The translations under genes were made by a program, and so were the position numbers. A stretch of 64,000 bases of DNA. It comes from Cupriavidus basilensis. GTDB taxonomy: Bacteria > Pseudomonadota > Gammaproteobacteria > Burkholderiales > Burkholderiaceae. Positions 54,712-63,610 of this stretch are shown here, piece after piece. Numbering within the stretch: position 1 is the first letter of the stretch; each line of letters opens with the position of its first letter. The stretch covers positions 1-64,000 of the forward strand of contig NZ_CP062805.1 of NCBI RefSeq assembly GCF_008801925.2, given 5' to 3'. Below the pieces are notes generated by a model that was given only the letters and a program-made list of their open reading frames with translations, was not told the DNA's origin and did no database searches.

Positions 54712-56088
54712 ATGCAACATCATCCCCGAAGAGGTTCGACCCCCACCCCCCAGCGGGTCCGGGATGTTCTCAAGCCGATCTCCGGTGCCGCCGTGGGAAA
54801 CATGCTGGAGTGGTTTGACTACTCGTTGTATGGCTATCTATCCGCCACCCTGGCGAAGGTGTTCTTCCCAAGCAGCGACCCGATCGTTAGCCTGATAGCG
54901 GCTTTCGCGGCATTCTCCGTCGCATTCGTTACCCGACCACTCGGCGCTCTGTTTTTTGGATCGCTGGGAGACCGGCTTGGACGGCGCGATACGCTCGCGA
55001 TTGTCGTTGGTTTGATCAGCGTTTCGACGGTGTTGGTCGGTGTCCTACCGGGATACGAGGCGATTGGCATCGCCGCTCCTTTGCTGCTGGTAGCCCTACG
55101 CATGATTCAGGGATTTTCCGCGGGAGGCGAAGCAGGTGGAGCACTCGCATTCCTTGCCGAGTACGCCCCGACACGCCGGCGTGGCGTTGTGATCGGGTTC
55201 TTTGGTATGTCGGCTGGAATTGGTGCGTTGAGCGGATCCGGTCTTGTTCTGGCGATCACCAGCATTTTTGGTCAGACGGCAGTTGAGGCATGGGCCTGGC
55301 GATTGCCCTTCCTGATCGCTGGCCCGATTGGGTTGGGTGCGTTCTGGCTGCGGCTGCGCATCGAGGAAACACCGGCATTCCGGTTGCACTTGGAACGCGA
55401 GGGCGCGGCACAAGCACCATTGCGGGAGGCCCTTCGTGACGACTGGCGAAGCATTGTCAAATGTCTTGGCGTAGCGATCTCACACGGCATCCCTTACTAC
55501 TTGATCCTGGCGTATCTCCCGTCATATCTCGTGTCAACTGGTCGGTTGAGTAGCGGGCAAGCTCTAGCGGCGTCCGGCCTGGCCTTTCTGGGTTCAGTGA
55601 TTGTGATCCCATTCGCTGCAGCGCTATCCGACCGCGTGGGTCGACGACCCGTCGCCTTTACGGCGGCATTGGCATACCTCGTCGTTGCGCTTCCTTTGTT
55701 CCGGATCGTCGTGGGCTCGACACCAGAGGTGGTAATTGCCACGATGGCTAGCGTCGGTGTACTGATAGGGATGTATGGCAGCGCGCCGTTCTGCATGATG
55801 ACGGAGCTGTTTCCGACACGCACACGCTACAGCGCCATGTCGATAGGCTACAACATGGCCATGGTGCTATTTGGCGGCACCGCTCCTTTAATCAGCGCTT
55901 CTCTGACGAAGCTGACCGGAAACCCTTCATCACCCGCCTATTTCATGATGGGAGGCGCGGTGTTGTCTATTTTTGCCATCTTGGCGTCTCCTGAAACGTC
56001 ACGAGTACCGATTGACGAGCTCGGACAGTCGGACGAGCACATTCGCCGCGTGCGCATGGCGCTCAAGGCATCGGCTCGCGTTGAGTGA
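54712..56088 (+). CDS. MFS transporter, metabolite:H+ symporter type
   Basis: A 458-residue membrane protein with about 12 transmembrane segments. It has the MHS-family signature: NMLEWFDYSLYGYLSATLAK in TM1, FGSLGDRLGRRDTL in the loop 2-3, and MIQGFSAGGEAGGALAFLAE in TM4. The second half repeats with LSDRVGRRPVAF. Relatives (ProP, KgtP, ShiA) import organic acids, osmolytes or shikimate. The ATG at 54712 follows GTGGAGAC; a TTG at 54685 is in frame. It is followed 10 bp later by a GMC oxidoreductase, so it probably imports the substrate of this or a co-regulated operon. Confidence 0.95.
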   Translation: MQHHPRRGSTPTPQRVRDVLKPISGAAVGNMLEWFDYSLYGYLSATLAKVFFPSSDPIVSLIAAFAAFSVAFVTRPLGALFFGSLGDRLGRRDTLAIVVGLISVSTVLVGVLPGYEAIGIAAPLLLVALRMIQGFSAGGEAGGALAFLAEYAPTRRRGVVIGFFGMSAGIGALSGSGLVLAITSIFGQTAVEAWAWRLPFLIAGPIGLGAFWLRLRIEETPAFRLHLEREGAAQAPLREALRDDWRSIVKCLGVAISHGIPYYLILAYLPSYLVSTGRLSSGQALAASGLAFLGSVIVIPFAAALSDRVGRRPVAFTAALAYLVVALPLFRIVVGSTPEVVIATMASVGVLIGMYGSAPFCMMTELFPTRTRYSAMSIGYNMAMVLFGGTAPLISASLTKLTGNPSSPAYFMMGGAVLSIFAILASPETSRVPIDELGQSDEHIRRVRMALKASARVE

Positions 56089-56098
56089 TCTCCTGATT

Positions 56099-57706
56099 AT
56101 GAAAACCGCTACATACGACTACATTGTTATCGGCGCCGGCTCGGCAGGGTGTGTTCTCGCTTCTCGGCTGAGTGAAGATCCCAGCGTCAAGGTACTGCTG
56201 ATAGAGGCGGGCGCTCCCGCGTCATCCATCTTTGTTCAGATGCCGGCAGGGATCCGGGTTCTCTATAAGAGTCAAAAATTCAACTGGCGCTATTGGACGG
56301 AGCCCCAGACACAGCTGGACAATCGGAATATTTATATACCCCGGGGCAAGGTGGTGGGCGGTTCATCCTCGATCAATTCCATGATTGCTATCCGGGGGAA
56401 CCGATCCGATTACGACAACTGGGCATCTCAGGGCCTGTCGGGCTGGGACTATGAATCCCTTCGTCCTTATTTTCGAAAGATTGAGGATGCATCACTGGTA
56501 ACGAAGGCGAGGAATGACGATCGCGGGTACGCGGGTCCGATTCGCCTGTCATACGGCACGCAGCAAAACGCCATATCGACTTCGTTCATAGAGAGCGCAG
56601 TATCTGCCGGTATGCCCGAGAACAACGGATTCAATGGCGCGTCGCAGGTAGGCGCAGGATTCTACGAGCTTACGATTGCCGAGGGAAAGCGATCCGGCGC
56701 TTATCGTTACCTGGATCGAGCAGGTAACCGATCCAATCTGACATTAATGGCGAACTGTAAAGTCCGCAGGATTCTCCTTGCTGGAAAGCGAGCGCAAGGC
56801 GTAGTGATTGAGGATGGATGGGAGGAGGTGGAGCTTCGCGCGGACCGGGAAGTGATTCTGACAGCAGGAGCCATTGCCTCACCGCAACTCCTGATGCTGT
56901 CGGGGATCGGACCGGCCAAACATCTGCAGTCGATTGGTATCGCTCCCGTGGTCGATCTGCAAGGCGTCGGTGAGAACCTTCAGGACCATCTTGATTGCGC
57001 GATTCGCTTAGAAGCGTCGCAGCCCAATACGCTTACGCCCTATATCGGCCTGGTAAGAGGCGGAATGGCAGGAGCTCGCTATCTTCTTTCAGGAGGCGGG
57101 CCGGCTTCCTCTCAAGGCGTTGAGGCAGGAGCATTCTACAGCTCCGGCGGAAATCCGGATCTGCCTGAGTGGCAGGCCCATCTGATCATTGCGATGCGTA
57201 ATCCACCGCCGAACGAAAAAGTTCCCCACGGATTTGCAGTCCGCGTATGCCAGCTGCGTCCAAAAAGTAGAGGCGTGCTGCGACTGCGTTCCTCAGATCC
57301 GTCCGCTTCTCCCCGAATCGACCCTCGCTTCCTCTCAGACGAGTCTGACCTGGAGAGTTTGGTGCGCGGCGTGGAACGCACGTGCGAGATTGTCGACCAG
57401 CCGGCGCTCCGGAAGTACATCAAACGAAGGCTCGACATCGATGCTTTCTCCACCGGTGCAGCCCGTAAGGCATGGATACGCTCGCATGCGGAAACCATCT
57501 ATCACCCGGTTGGCACGTGTCGCATGGGAGTCGACGACAACGCTGTTGTTGATGAGGAGTTGAAAGTTCGCGGGGTTGAGAATTTGAGAGTAATTGATGG
57601 ATCTGTGATGCCCACGATCATCAGTGGGAACACGAACCTTCCCATTATGGCCATGGCAGAGAAGGCCGCAGACTTGATACGAAATTCACGCACATCCGCT
57701 CGTTGA
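56099..57706 (+). CDS. GMC-family FAD oxidoreductase (alcohol dehydrogenase-like)
   Basis: A 535-residue flavoprotein of the glucose-methanol-choline family. The FAD motif is YIVIGAGSAGCVLASRLSED; GMC signature 1 is GKVVGGSSSINSMIAIRGN, signature 2 is LTAGAIASPQLLMLSGIGPA. The catalytic His region is ETIYHPVGTCRMG, and the end VIDGSVMPTIISGNTNLPIM is typical. It should oxidise an alcohol to an aldehyde, in line with P450 or hydroxylase products and with two ALDH genes nearby. It forms an operon with the MFS gene. Confidence 0.95.
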   Translation: MKTATYDYIVIGAGSAGCVLASRLSEDPSVKVLLIEAGAPASSIFVQMPAGIRVLYKSQKFNWRYWTEPQTQLDNRNIYIPRGKVVGGSSSINSMIAIRGNRSDYDNWASQGLSGWDYESLRPYFRKIEDASLVTKARNDDRGYAGPIRLSYGTQQNAISTSFIESAVSAGMPENNGFNGASQVGAGFYELTIAEGKRSGAYRYLDRAGNRSNLTLMANCKVRRILLAGKRAQGVVIEDGWEEVELRADREVILTAGAIASPQLLMLSGIGPAKHLQSIGIAPVVDLQGVGENLQDHLDCAIRLEASQPNTLTPYIGLVRGGMAGARYLLSGGGPASSQGVEAGAFYSSGGNPDLPEWQAHLIIAMRNPPPNEKVPHGFAVRVCQLRPKSRGVLRLRSSDPSASPRIDPRFLSDESDLESLVRGVERTCEIVDQPALRKYIKRRLDIDAFSTGAARKAWIRSHAETIYHPVGTCRMGVDDNAVVDEELKVRGVENLRVIDGSVMPTIISGNTNLPIMAMAEKAADLIRNSRTSAR

Positions 57707-57930
57707 AGTTTTCGGAGAACTCTGTTCACTGGCGATTGGAGCTTGCTCCGTCGCCTTCTTCCCGGTTGTCCCCTTACACGGGGACGAAAGGTTGCAGCAT
57801 AGATTTCCCAGCATCGAACGGGAACGTCTACGGGCTTGCGTCGTTTGATGGAAGCGTTGGGCCACACCCTTTCTCTCAAGCGCCGAAACCGCCGGAATGC
57901 CAAAGCGCGGGTTCCAGCAAAGAGGACCAC

Positions 57931-58017
57931 GTGAACAAGGGACTCGCCAGTCAACACATACCCATCACGGGCGCGTCACAGGGCATCGGCCGCTGGACAT
58001 TCCCTGTACTTCAATAA
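57931..58017 (+). pseudogene. Short-chain dehydrogenase scar
   Basis: GTG-initiated frame with LASQHIPITGASQGIGR, the TGxxxGIG nucleotide-binding start of an SDR, then a stop after 28 codons. The rest of the SDR is deleted, and the EthD-like gene follows 16 bp later. Confidence 0.6.
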
Positions 58018-58033
58018 CCTTAAGGAGATAAGA

Positions 58034-58372
58034 ATGGTCAAGTTCACCTATTTGGTACTCACGAACGCGGTTCCGGGGCGTGAAGAAGAGTTCAATCGCT
58101 GGTATACCGAGCAGCACCTTCCAGACGTGTTGCGTGTACCGGGCGTGGTGAGTGCACAGCGCTTCAGTCGCACGGAGCAGCAGCGAAAAGCGGGGCCTCA
58201 TCCGTGGCAGTACCTGGCACTCTATAACTGCGAAGCCGCTGACCCGCAGGTCGTCACAGATGGGATCCAGGCTCGCGTCAACACAGCGGAGATGCAAATG
58301 AGTGACACGGTAGGCGATGTCAAATATGGTTGCTATTTCGAGCCAATCACCGAGGTGATTCGCAGTAAGTAG
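58034..58372 (+). CDS. EthD/ABM-like small protein
   Basis: A 112-residue dimeric alpha+beta-barrel protein: FTYLVLTNAVPGREEEFNRW, YTEQHLPDVLRVPGVVSAQRF split at about residues 24-44, and the late segment GCYFEPITEVI. Such proteins (EthD, Dabb, ABM folds) accompany P450 ether-degradation and quinone- or lactone-handling systems; their exact roles are mostly unknown. An AAGGAG site precedes the ATG. It lies after the SDR scar and before the convergent AraC gene. Confidence 0.75.
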   Translation: MVKFTYLVLTNAVPGREEEFNRWYTEQHLPDVLRVPGVVSAQRFSRTEQQRKAGPHPWQYLALYNCEAADPQVVTDGIQARVNTAEMQMSDTVGDVKYGCYFEPITEVIRSK

Positions 58373-58602
58373 ACGGCATGGAAGTACCTGCTTTCCCGTC
58401 GTCTCAAAGATGAGTCGGGTAGAAGCTCAACAGCTTCTCCGCCACGTGAGGCGACGGGCCAGGGCGGGTCGCTTACTCCGCCGTAGCGGCGATGGAAGGC
58501 CATGCAACCCGGTGCGAGAGCTTGGGACTTGGGCCCAGGAGGCCAGCCTAAAACCTTCAGCGCTGCAATCACATGGGCGACTGCGTTGTTGCCCGTAGCG
58601 GA

Positions 58603-59601
58603 TCACGCATCCATTTCGCGGCGCCAGGCTTGCGGGCTCTGCGATGTCCATCTCCGGAATGCGCGAGTAAATGCACTGTGCTCCGAGTACCCAAGTATCC
58701 AGGCCACCTCAGCGAGCGAAAGCCGTGGATCTTTTAGGTAATTCTCTGCAATCCGGCGTCTCGTGTCGTCACGTAGCTCGCGAAATTTCAGACCCAGTTT
58801 GTCGAGTCGCCGCTGCAACGTGCGGGGGGTCATGTGCATGGAGGAAGCCACTGTTTCAAGGCTCACTTCGCCTTGACGCGCGAGCCCGGCTACCGCTTGC
58901 CTGATGGCATGTTCCATGTCATCCATCTTCGGCATGGCACCCAACACAGCCTGTACCTGAAGCTCCATGATTCGCAGTAGCGCTTCATCAGGTTGACGCA
59001 GAGGCGCCTGCAAAAGGTCGGCGGGGAAGCGCAGACTCGTCTCCGGTTGGTCGAACTTCACCGGGCAGCCGAAGTATGCAAGATAAGGGGTGGTGTCTTG
59101 AGGTGTTGCGTTAACAAAGCACACCTCCTCCAGCCTCACATCACCATCTGTCATGGCTCGCGTGAAACGGGTCATCGCAGCCAAGGCCGTTTCGTCAACG
59201 AGCGGCCCCGTTGGTTCCGTCGAACGGGGCCACGTCATCACGACGGACTTACCTTCGGTTCTTAGCTCCGCCGGCGTTACGTTTGCAACCACACGGTCGT
59301 ACTGTTGCCAGCGTTGCAAGACAGCCCCGACGTCAGGGCAAGCCCCAAGTGCGTATCCAAGCACGCCGAGATGCGCAGGCGCAATGCGCTGGCCAACGTG
59401 CAATCCGAGGAGCGGATCATTGCAAACCTCGGCGGCACGCTCAAGCAAACGCCGCCAGTGATCGAGCGCGTAGAGTCGCACTTCCTGGCAATTAGGGCTG
59501 GATTCCCCCAGCACATGCACGGCATCCAGCCCTTGGTCCTGCAAGTAGTCGAAAAGCAGGTTCACGTAGGTGCTGGCGTAGTAAGCGGTGGGCGCGGACA
59601 T
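58603..59601 (-). CDS. AraC-family regulator
   Basis: A 332-residue regulator of the type with an arabinose-binding-like N-terminal domain. The C-terminal double HTH has VSLETVASSMHMTPRTLQRR and RLSLAEVAWILGYSEHSAFT, then RAFRRWTSQSPQAWRRE. I use the ATG at 59601; a TTG start at 59655 is possible. It is divergent from the desaturase-like gene (59726), which it probably controls. Such proteins often sense the substrate of the neighbouring operon. Confidence 0.92.
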   Translation of the reverse strand: MSAPTAYYASTYVNLLFDYLQDQGLDAVHVLGESSPNCQEVRLYALDHWRRLLERAAEVCNDPLLGLHVGQRIAPAHLGVLGYALGACPDVGAVLQRWQQYDRVVANVTPAELRTEGKSVVMTWPRSTEPTGPLVDETALAAMTRFTRAMTDGDVRLEEVCFVNATPQDTTPYLAYFGCPVKFDQPETSLRFPADLLQAPLRQPDEALLRIMELQVQAVLGAMPKMDDMEHAIRQAVAGLARQGEVSLETVASSMHMTPRTLQRRLDKLGLKFRELRDDTRRRIAENYLKDPRLSLAEVAWILGYSEHSAFTRAFRRWTSQSPQAWRREMDA

Positions 59602-59725
59602 GGGATGACAATGAACAATGTCGCGAAGTGTCAAGAAAGTGTCGAGGACTGTCAATGCGGAGGGTCACCAGTTTGATCAAACTGTCGGCAAGCCAAGCGA
59701 ACAGGAGTCTAAATTGCCGTCCGAT

Positions 59726-60682
59726 ATGATGAACTGGCTGCATTCCATATTTGGGAAGTCCGTGGATTGGAAGCAGGCGTTCATGCTCAGCATGGTTCCT
59801 CTCTTCATCATTGCATTCAGTCTCGAGACCCTGATCAATCGAAGGCGTAGAGCCGAATCGACACTGAACTGGAAGGAGGTGTGGGCGAACATCGCATTGG
59901 GCACCACTTACCAGATCATGGAGCCCCTGGGAGTGGCTCTTGTGACAGGATCCATCTATGCGTGGGTATATTCAAAACGTTTGTTTGATATCCCGGTGGA
60001 CGGTTGGACCATTCTCCCAATCATTCTGTCGGTCGAGTTCTGCTACTACTGGTTTCATCGCGCCAGCCATCGAATCCGCTGGTTTTGGGCGGCGCACGTC
60101 GTTCATCATACCGGCGAGAGCATGAACTTCACTACGGCGGCACGACAATCGATGCTCAATGTGGTCGCTGGGAGTTTCATCTTTTTCCTTCCTCCCGTGC
60201 TCCTCGGTGTGCCGCCGGCCGCAGTCGCACTCATCCTGGCCGTGAATCTGTCCTATCAGTATTTCATTCATACCGAACTGATCCGCCGCCTTCCTGGCTG
60301 GATTGAGTACATCTTCAATACACCGTCCCATCACCGTGCCCATCATGGCCGAAACGACCAATATATCGACAAGAACTACGGTGGCATGTTGATCATTTTC
60401 GATCGCATGTTTGGCACTTTCGAAGAAGAACGGGAGACGGTGCAATACGGCATCACCCAACAGATTAAGTCCTACAATATCCTGGTGCTGAATCTCCACG
60501 AGTTTGTCGACATGTGGCGTGACGTGATGTCACCGGGGCCCGTGTGGCAGCGACTGCAACACCTGTGGCGGCCGCCGGAATGGGTGCGCCGTGGTCATGA
60601 ACCCATCCACACATGGACGGTGGACAGGAACGAGCCGACCGGCAGTGAGTCGACACCCACTCCGTCAACATCCGCTACCTGA
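59726..60682 (+). CDS. Sterol-desaturase-family membrane hydroxylase
   Basis: A 318-residue membrane protein with hydrophobic segments near 16-34, 58-78, 95-110, 145-178. The three His clusters of the fatty-acid hydroxylase superfamily are present: HRASH (111-115), HVVHH (124-128) and HHRAHH (202-207); they bind a di-iron centre that hydroxylates or desaturates a lipid or terpenoid. The last 40 residues are a soluble tail. It is only distantly related to the fusion at 13765-14910. It is followed by a DUF4345 gene in the same direction. Confidence 0.9.
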   Translation: MMNWLHSIFGKSVDWKQAFMLSMVPLFIIAFSLETLINRRRRAESTLNWKEVWANIALGTTYQIMEPLGVALVTGSIYAWVYSKRLFDIPVDGWTILPIILSVEFCYYWFHRASHRIRWFWAAHVVHHTGESMNFTTAARQSMLNVVAGSFIFFLPPVLLGVPPAAVALILAVNLSYQYFIHTELIRRLPGWIEYIFNTPSHHRAHHGRNDQYIDKNYGGMLIIFDRMFGTFEEERETVQYGITQQIKSYNILVLNLHEFVDMWRDVMSPGPVWQRLQHLWRPPEWVRRGHEPIHTWTVDRNEPTGSESTPTPSTSAT

Positions 60683-60692
60683 GAGCCAACTC

Positions 60693-61100
60693 ATGCATCG
60701 CCTCTCTCAAATATACCTGGCCGTTTCGGCACTGGCTTTCCTGCTAATTGGCTTGCATACGTTTCACGACCCCGTTACGGCAATGGCGGGCCTCGATATG
60801 CAACCCCATTCGGTGAATGCCTTCAATGAGATCCGTGCCAACTACGGTGGCATGCATCTCGGTATCAGTCTGTTGCTGGCCCTGGGTCTACTCTCGAAGG
60901 CGTGGCGAAAGCCCGCGATGTGGATCAACGTCGTGTTCACCAGCGGCCTGGTGCTCGGGCGGCTGGTCAGCATTTCCGCTGACGGTTGGCCAAATGATCT
61001 CGTTCGAATGTTGCTTGGAATCGAAGCAGCAGCGGCATTGACCGGCCTAGCGCTGTTGTGCTTCCTCAACAAACATGATGCGCGCTCTTCCATGAGATGA
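60693..61100 (+). CDS. DUF4345 membrane protein
   Basis: A 135-residue protein with four hydrophobic segments: LAVSALAFLLIGLHTFHDPV, GMHLGISLLLALGLLSKAW, WINVVFTSGLVLGRLVSISA and a last one near 110-128. The pattern (GlxxxxD...N..R...GG...) fits DUF4345. Its function is unknown. It begins 10 bp after the desaturase-like gene, so both are probably one transcript. Confidence 0.85.
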   Translation: MHRLSQIYLAVSALAFLLIGLHTFHDPVTAMAGLDMQPHSVNAFNEIRANYGGMHLGISLLLALGLLSKAWRKPAMWINVVFTSGLVLGRLVSISADGWPNDLVRMLLGIEAAAALTGLALLCFLNKHDARSSMR

Positions 61101-61117
61101 GCGCTCACTTTGAGCGC
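61101..61117 (+). terminator. Short hairpin after the DUF4345 gene
   Basis: GCGCTCA, loop CTT, TGAGCGC, directly after the stop codon. No U-tract follows, so it is a weak terminator candidate. Confidence 0.4.
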
Positions 61118-61531
61118 CCGCGACGCGTGGACATGAGGTCATCGTTCACCCAGTCCTATCAAGTTAAACTCGCACCGATCAACCTCCACCTGTCCTGATA
61201 CCGGTCTTGCGGACAACGCGCGAGATATCCGCATTGACGGGCTTCACCGCTTTCTAAGCATCCTTTCATCGCGACGGGTCCGACGCAGCGAAGAGAACGC
61301 TAGCTCTCCCGAGAGCAGTCAAGGTGTTGGGGCCTGGCCCCAGTAGAGACTACGGAGGTCGCGTCCAGGACCGTAGTGTTCGGTCTCTTCTGGAGTCTTT
61401 CGATGCCGTGTCTGCACAGCGCTTTTTTGACGGCTGCCCGGCGGTCCTTACACGCGTGGGCTGGTCGAGGCAAATCGAGACGAATCGCAATGACAAGCGG
61501 GCGCCGGCATCCGGGCGCTGGAGTACCTGCT
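61118..61531. other. No gene recognised
   Basis: Sequence between the DUF4345 gene and the IS66 left end. It contains short frames without domains. Confidence 0.5.
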
Positions 61532-61602
61532 GTAAAAGCGACTCTATGACCCCAGTCCTATTGGGTCAGATCCGCACTTGTCGCGTGATTGAGCAGACGC
61601 GC

Positions 61603-63201
61603 TCAGCGTGCGGGACGCCAGTTGTGGGGAAGCAGCTCGTCGATGCGGCTGTTCAGATGGGTGGGCAGGCGGGTCAGCACATCGGTGATGTAGGCCCATG
61701 GATCGTGCCCTTGCAGCCTGGCTGATTGCACCAGGCTCATCACGACCGCGGCGCGCTGACCGGCCAGTTCGCTGCCAGCGAACAACCACGAGCGCCTTCC
61801 TAGGGCCCAGGGGCGGATCAGATTTTCTAGGCTGTTGTTGTCCACACTGACCTCTCCATCGAGGAGGTGGTGCGTCAGCGTCGGCCAGTTCTTGAGGCTG
61901 TAGTCGAGCGCCTTGGCTGTGATGCTGCCCTCAGGCACACGTGACCGCTCCAGTTGCAGCCAGGCATGCAGTTGCTCCCACAGCGGCTTGGCGTCGCTGT
62001 GCCTCCTGGCCTGACGTTGCTCGCTGCTCAGCGTGGCGAGCTCGCGCTCAAGACGGTAGATCTGCGCGATGCGACGCAGCGCCTCTGGGGCGACCGTGCT
62101 GTTGCCCTGGTTCCGCAGCAGTTCGTCGTACCGACGTCGGGCATGAGCAAGACATCCCGCCGCTACGCGACCGGGGCTGGCTTGCAACACGCTGTCATAG
62201 GCAGCGTATTCGTCGCGCACCAAGGTACCTTGCCAACATCGCTCGTTGCGGTCTTCGCTAGCACCTCCCAGGAAGGCAATCGGGTACTGCGCGCCTCGGC
62301 CAATACAGAAGTCGTAGATCACGCCAGGCAGTGGATCGAAGGCGCCGCGCGAGTAGGCCCAGACGTACGCTCGCTTGGTCTTGCCGGCTCCCGGGTCGAG
62401 CAATGCCACCGGCGTCTCGTCGGCGTGCAGCCCCCTTGCTGCAAGTACGAAGCGCTTGTGCGCTTCATAGAGCGGTTCAAGCGCCGCACCAGCACGCCCG
62501 GACCAGGCAGCCAGTGTTGAGCGCGGCGTGTGTACGCCCGAACGGGCGTTGATCGTCTCCTGCCGGTAGTAAGGCCGATGGTCGACGAAGCGGCTGATCA
62601 GCGTGTGCGCCACCAGCCCGGCTGCAGGCAGCCCACCGTCGATGATCTGGGGTTCGACGGGTTCCTGCACCAGGCGTTGGCAGCAGCGGCAGGCCCACTT
62701 GCCATAGATGTGGCGGTGCACGAAGAACTCCGCCGGCACGATATCCAGCTTCTCGCTGACGTCCTCACCCACGCGTACCATGGTCCGTCCACAGCCCGGT
62801 GTTGGGCAGTGAGTATCCTCGGGTTCGTGGTGATGCTCGACTCGGCGCAGGTGGGCCGGCAGTGGCTGGCGACGGGGCTTGCGCGTGGACCTGGTGTTGT
62901 CTTCAACAGAGGGCTCGCCCTTGGCCTGCTGTAACTGCGCTTGCAGACTGGCCTCGTCCTCGGCCAGGGACTCCTCGAACAGCCGGCGCTGCTCAGCGCT
63001 CATCGCCTCGGTCTTGGCCCCGAACTTCCAGGCCTTGAGTCGCGCCAGCTCGAAGGTGATCTTCTCGATCTTGACGTCCTTGAGCTTGATCTCGCGTTCC
63101 TGCTGCTGAATGTGTGCGAGCATCTGCTGCGCCAATGCCAGCACGTCCTCGGGCGCGAGGTCCTGAAGGCCTTGATCTTGTAGTTGGCGCAGGTTCAGCA
63201 T
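61603..63201 (-). CDS. tnpC: IS66 transposase TnpC
   Basis: A 532-residue DDE transposase. The N-terminal leucine-zipper region is ALAQQMLAHIQQQEREIKL, then FELARLKAWKFGAKTEAM. The zinc-finger region is CPTPGCG and CRCC. Catalytic residues are in RGLHADETPVALLD, TLVRDEYAAYDSVL and VSVDNNSLENLIRPW. The C-terminal IS66 tail ends DELLPHNWRPAR. The ATG at 63201 is preferred over the upstream GTG. The gene is intact. Confidence 0.95.
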   Translation of the reverse strand: MLNLRQLQDQGLQDLAPEDVLALAQQMLAHIQQQEREIKLKDVKIEKITFELARLKAWKFGAKTEAMSAEQRRLFEESLAEDEASLQAQLQQAKGEPSVEDNTRSTRKPRRQPLPAHLRRVEHHHEPEDTHCPTPGCGRTMVRVGEDVSEKLDIVPAEFFVHRHIYGKWACRCCQRLVQEPVEPQIIDGGLPAAGLVAHTLISRFVDHRPYYRQETINARSGVHTPRSTLAAWSGRAGAALEPLYEAHKRFVLAARGLHADETPVALLDPGAGKTKRAYVWAYSRGAFDPLPGVIYDFCIGRGAQYPIAFLGGASEDRNERCWQGTLVRDEYAAYDSVLQASPGRVAAGCLAHARRRYDELLRNQGNSTVAPEALRRIAQIYRLERELATLSSEQRQARRHSDAKPLWEQLHAWLQLERSRVPEGSITAKALDYSLKNWPTLTHHLLDGEVSVDNNSLENLIRPWALGRRSWLFAGSELAGQRAAVVMSLVQSARLQGHDPWAYITDVLTRLPTHLNSRIDELLPHNWRPAR

Positions 63202-63271
63202 GGAGCCATCGTGCCAGCCACCGGGCACTACCACCATCCGGATTTATGCTGTCAACGCGCCGTGATCATCC

Positions 63272-63610
63272 TCATATCCGCGTAATGGCGCGCAGGTCCT
63301 CCAGGCGCTGCCAAGGCAGGCCGAGGACCAGGGCGTCGAACTGCGCCTGCGTCAGTTGTGCGCCGGTGGCGCCGGCCTGTACCGCAGGCCAGACAAATCG
63401 TCCCTGGTTGAGGCGGCGAGCGGCGCACCACACGCCAAAGCCGTCATGTATCAATAGCTTGACGCGGGTGTGGCGGGCGTTCGCAAACAGGTAGGCGTGA
63501 TGAGACTGGGCTGCGCCGAAGACCTGTACCACGCGCGCCAGCAGCCGCTCGGTGCCGGCACGCATGTCGATGGGCTCGACGGCCAACCACAGCGCGTCGA
63601 TGCGGATCAT
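63272..63610 (-). CDS. tnpB: IS66 accessory protein TnpB
   Basis: A 112-residue IS66 Orf2 protein: LWLAVEPIDMRAGTERLLAR, then AYLFANARHTRVKLLIHDGF and GVWCAARRLNQGRFVWP. The ATG at 63610 overlaps the tnpA stop as ATGA, the usual coupling. It is needed for transposition in this family. Confidence 0.93.
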   Translation of the reverse strand: MIRIDALWLAVEPIDMRAGTERLLARVVQVFGAAQSHHAYLFANARHTRVKLLIHDGFGVWCAARRLNQGRFVWPAVQAGATGAQLTQAQFDALVLGLPWQRLEDLRAITRI

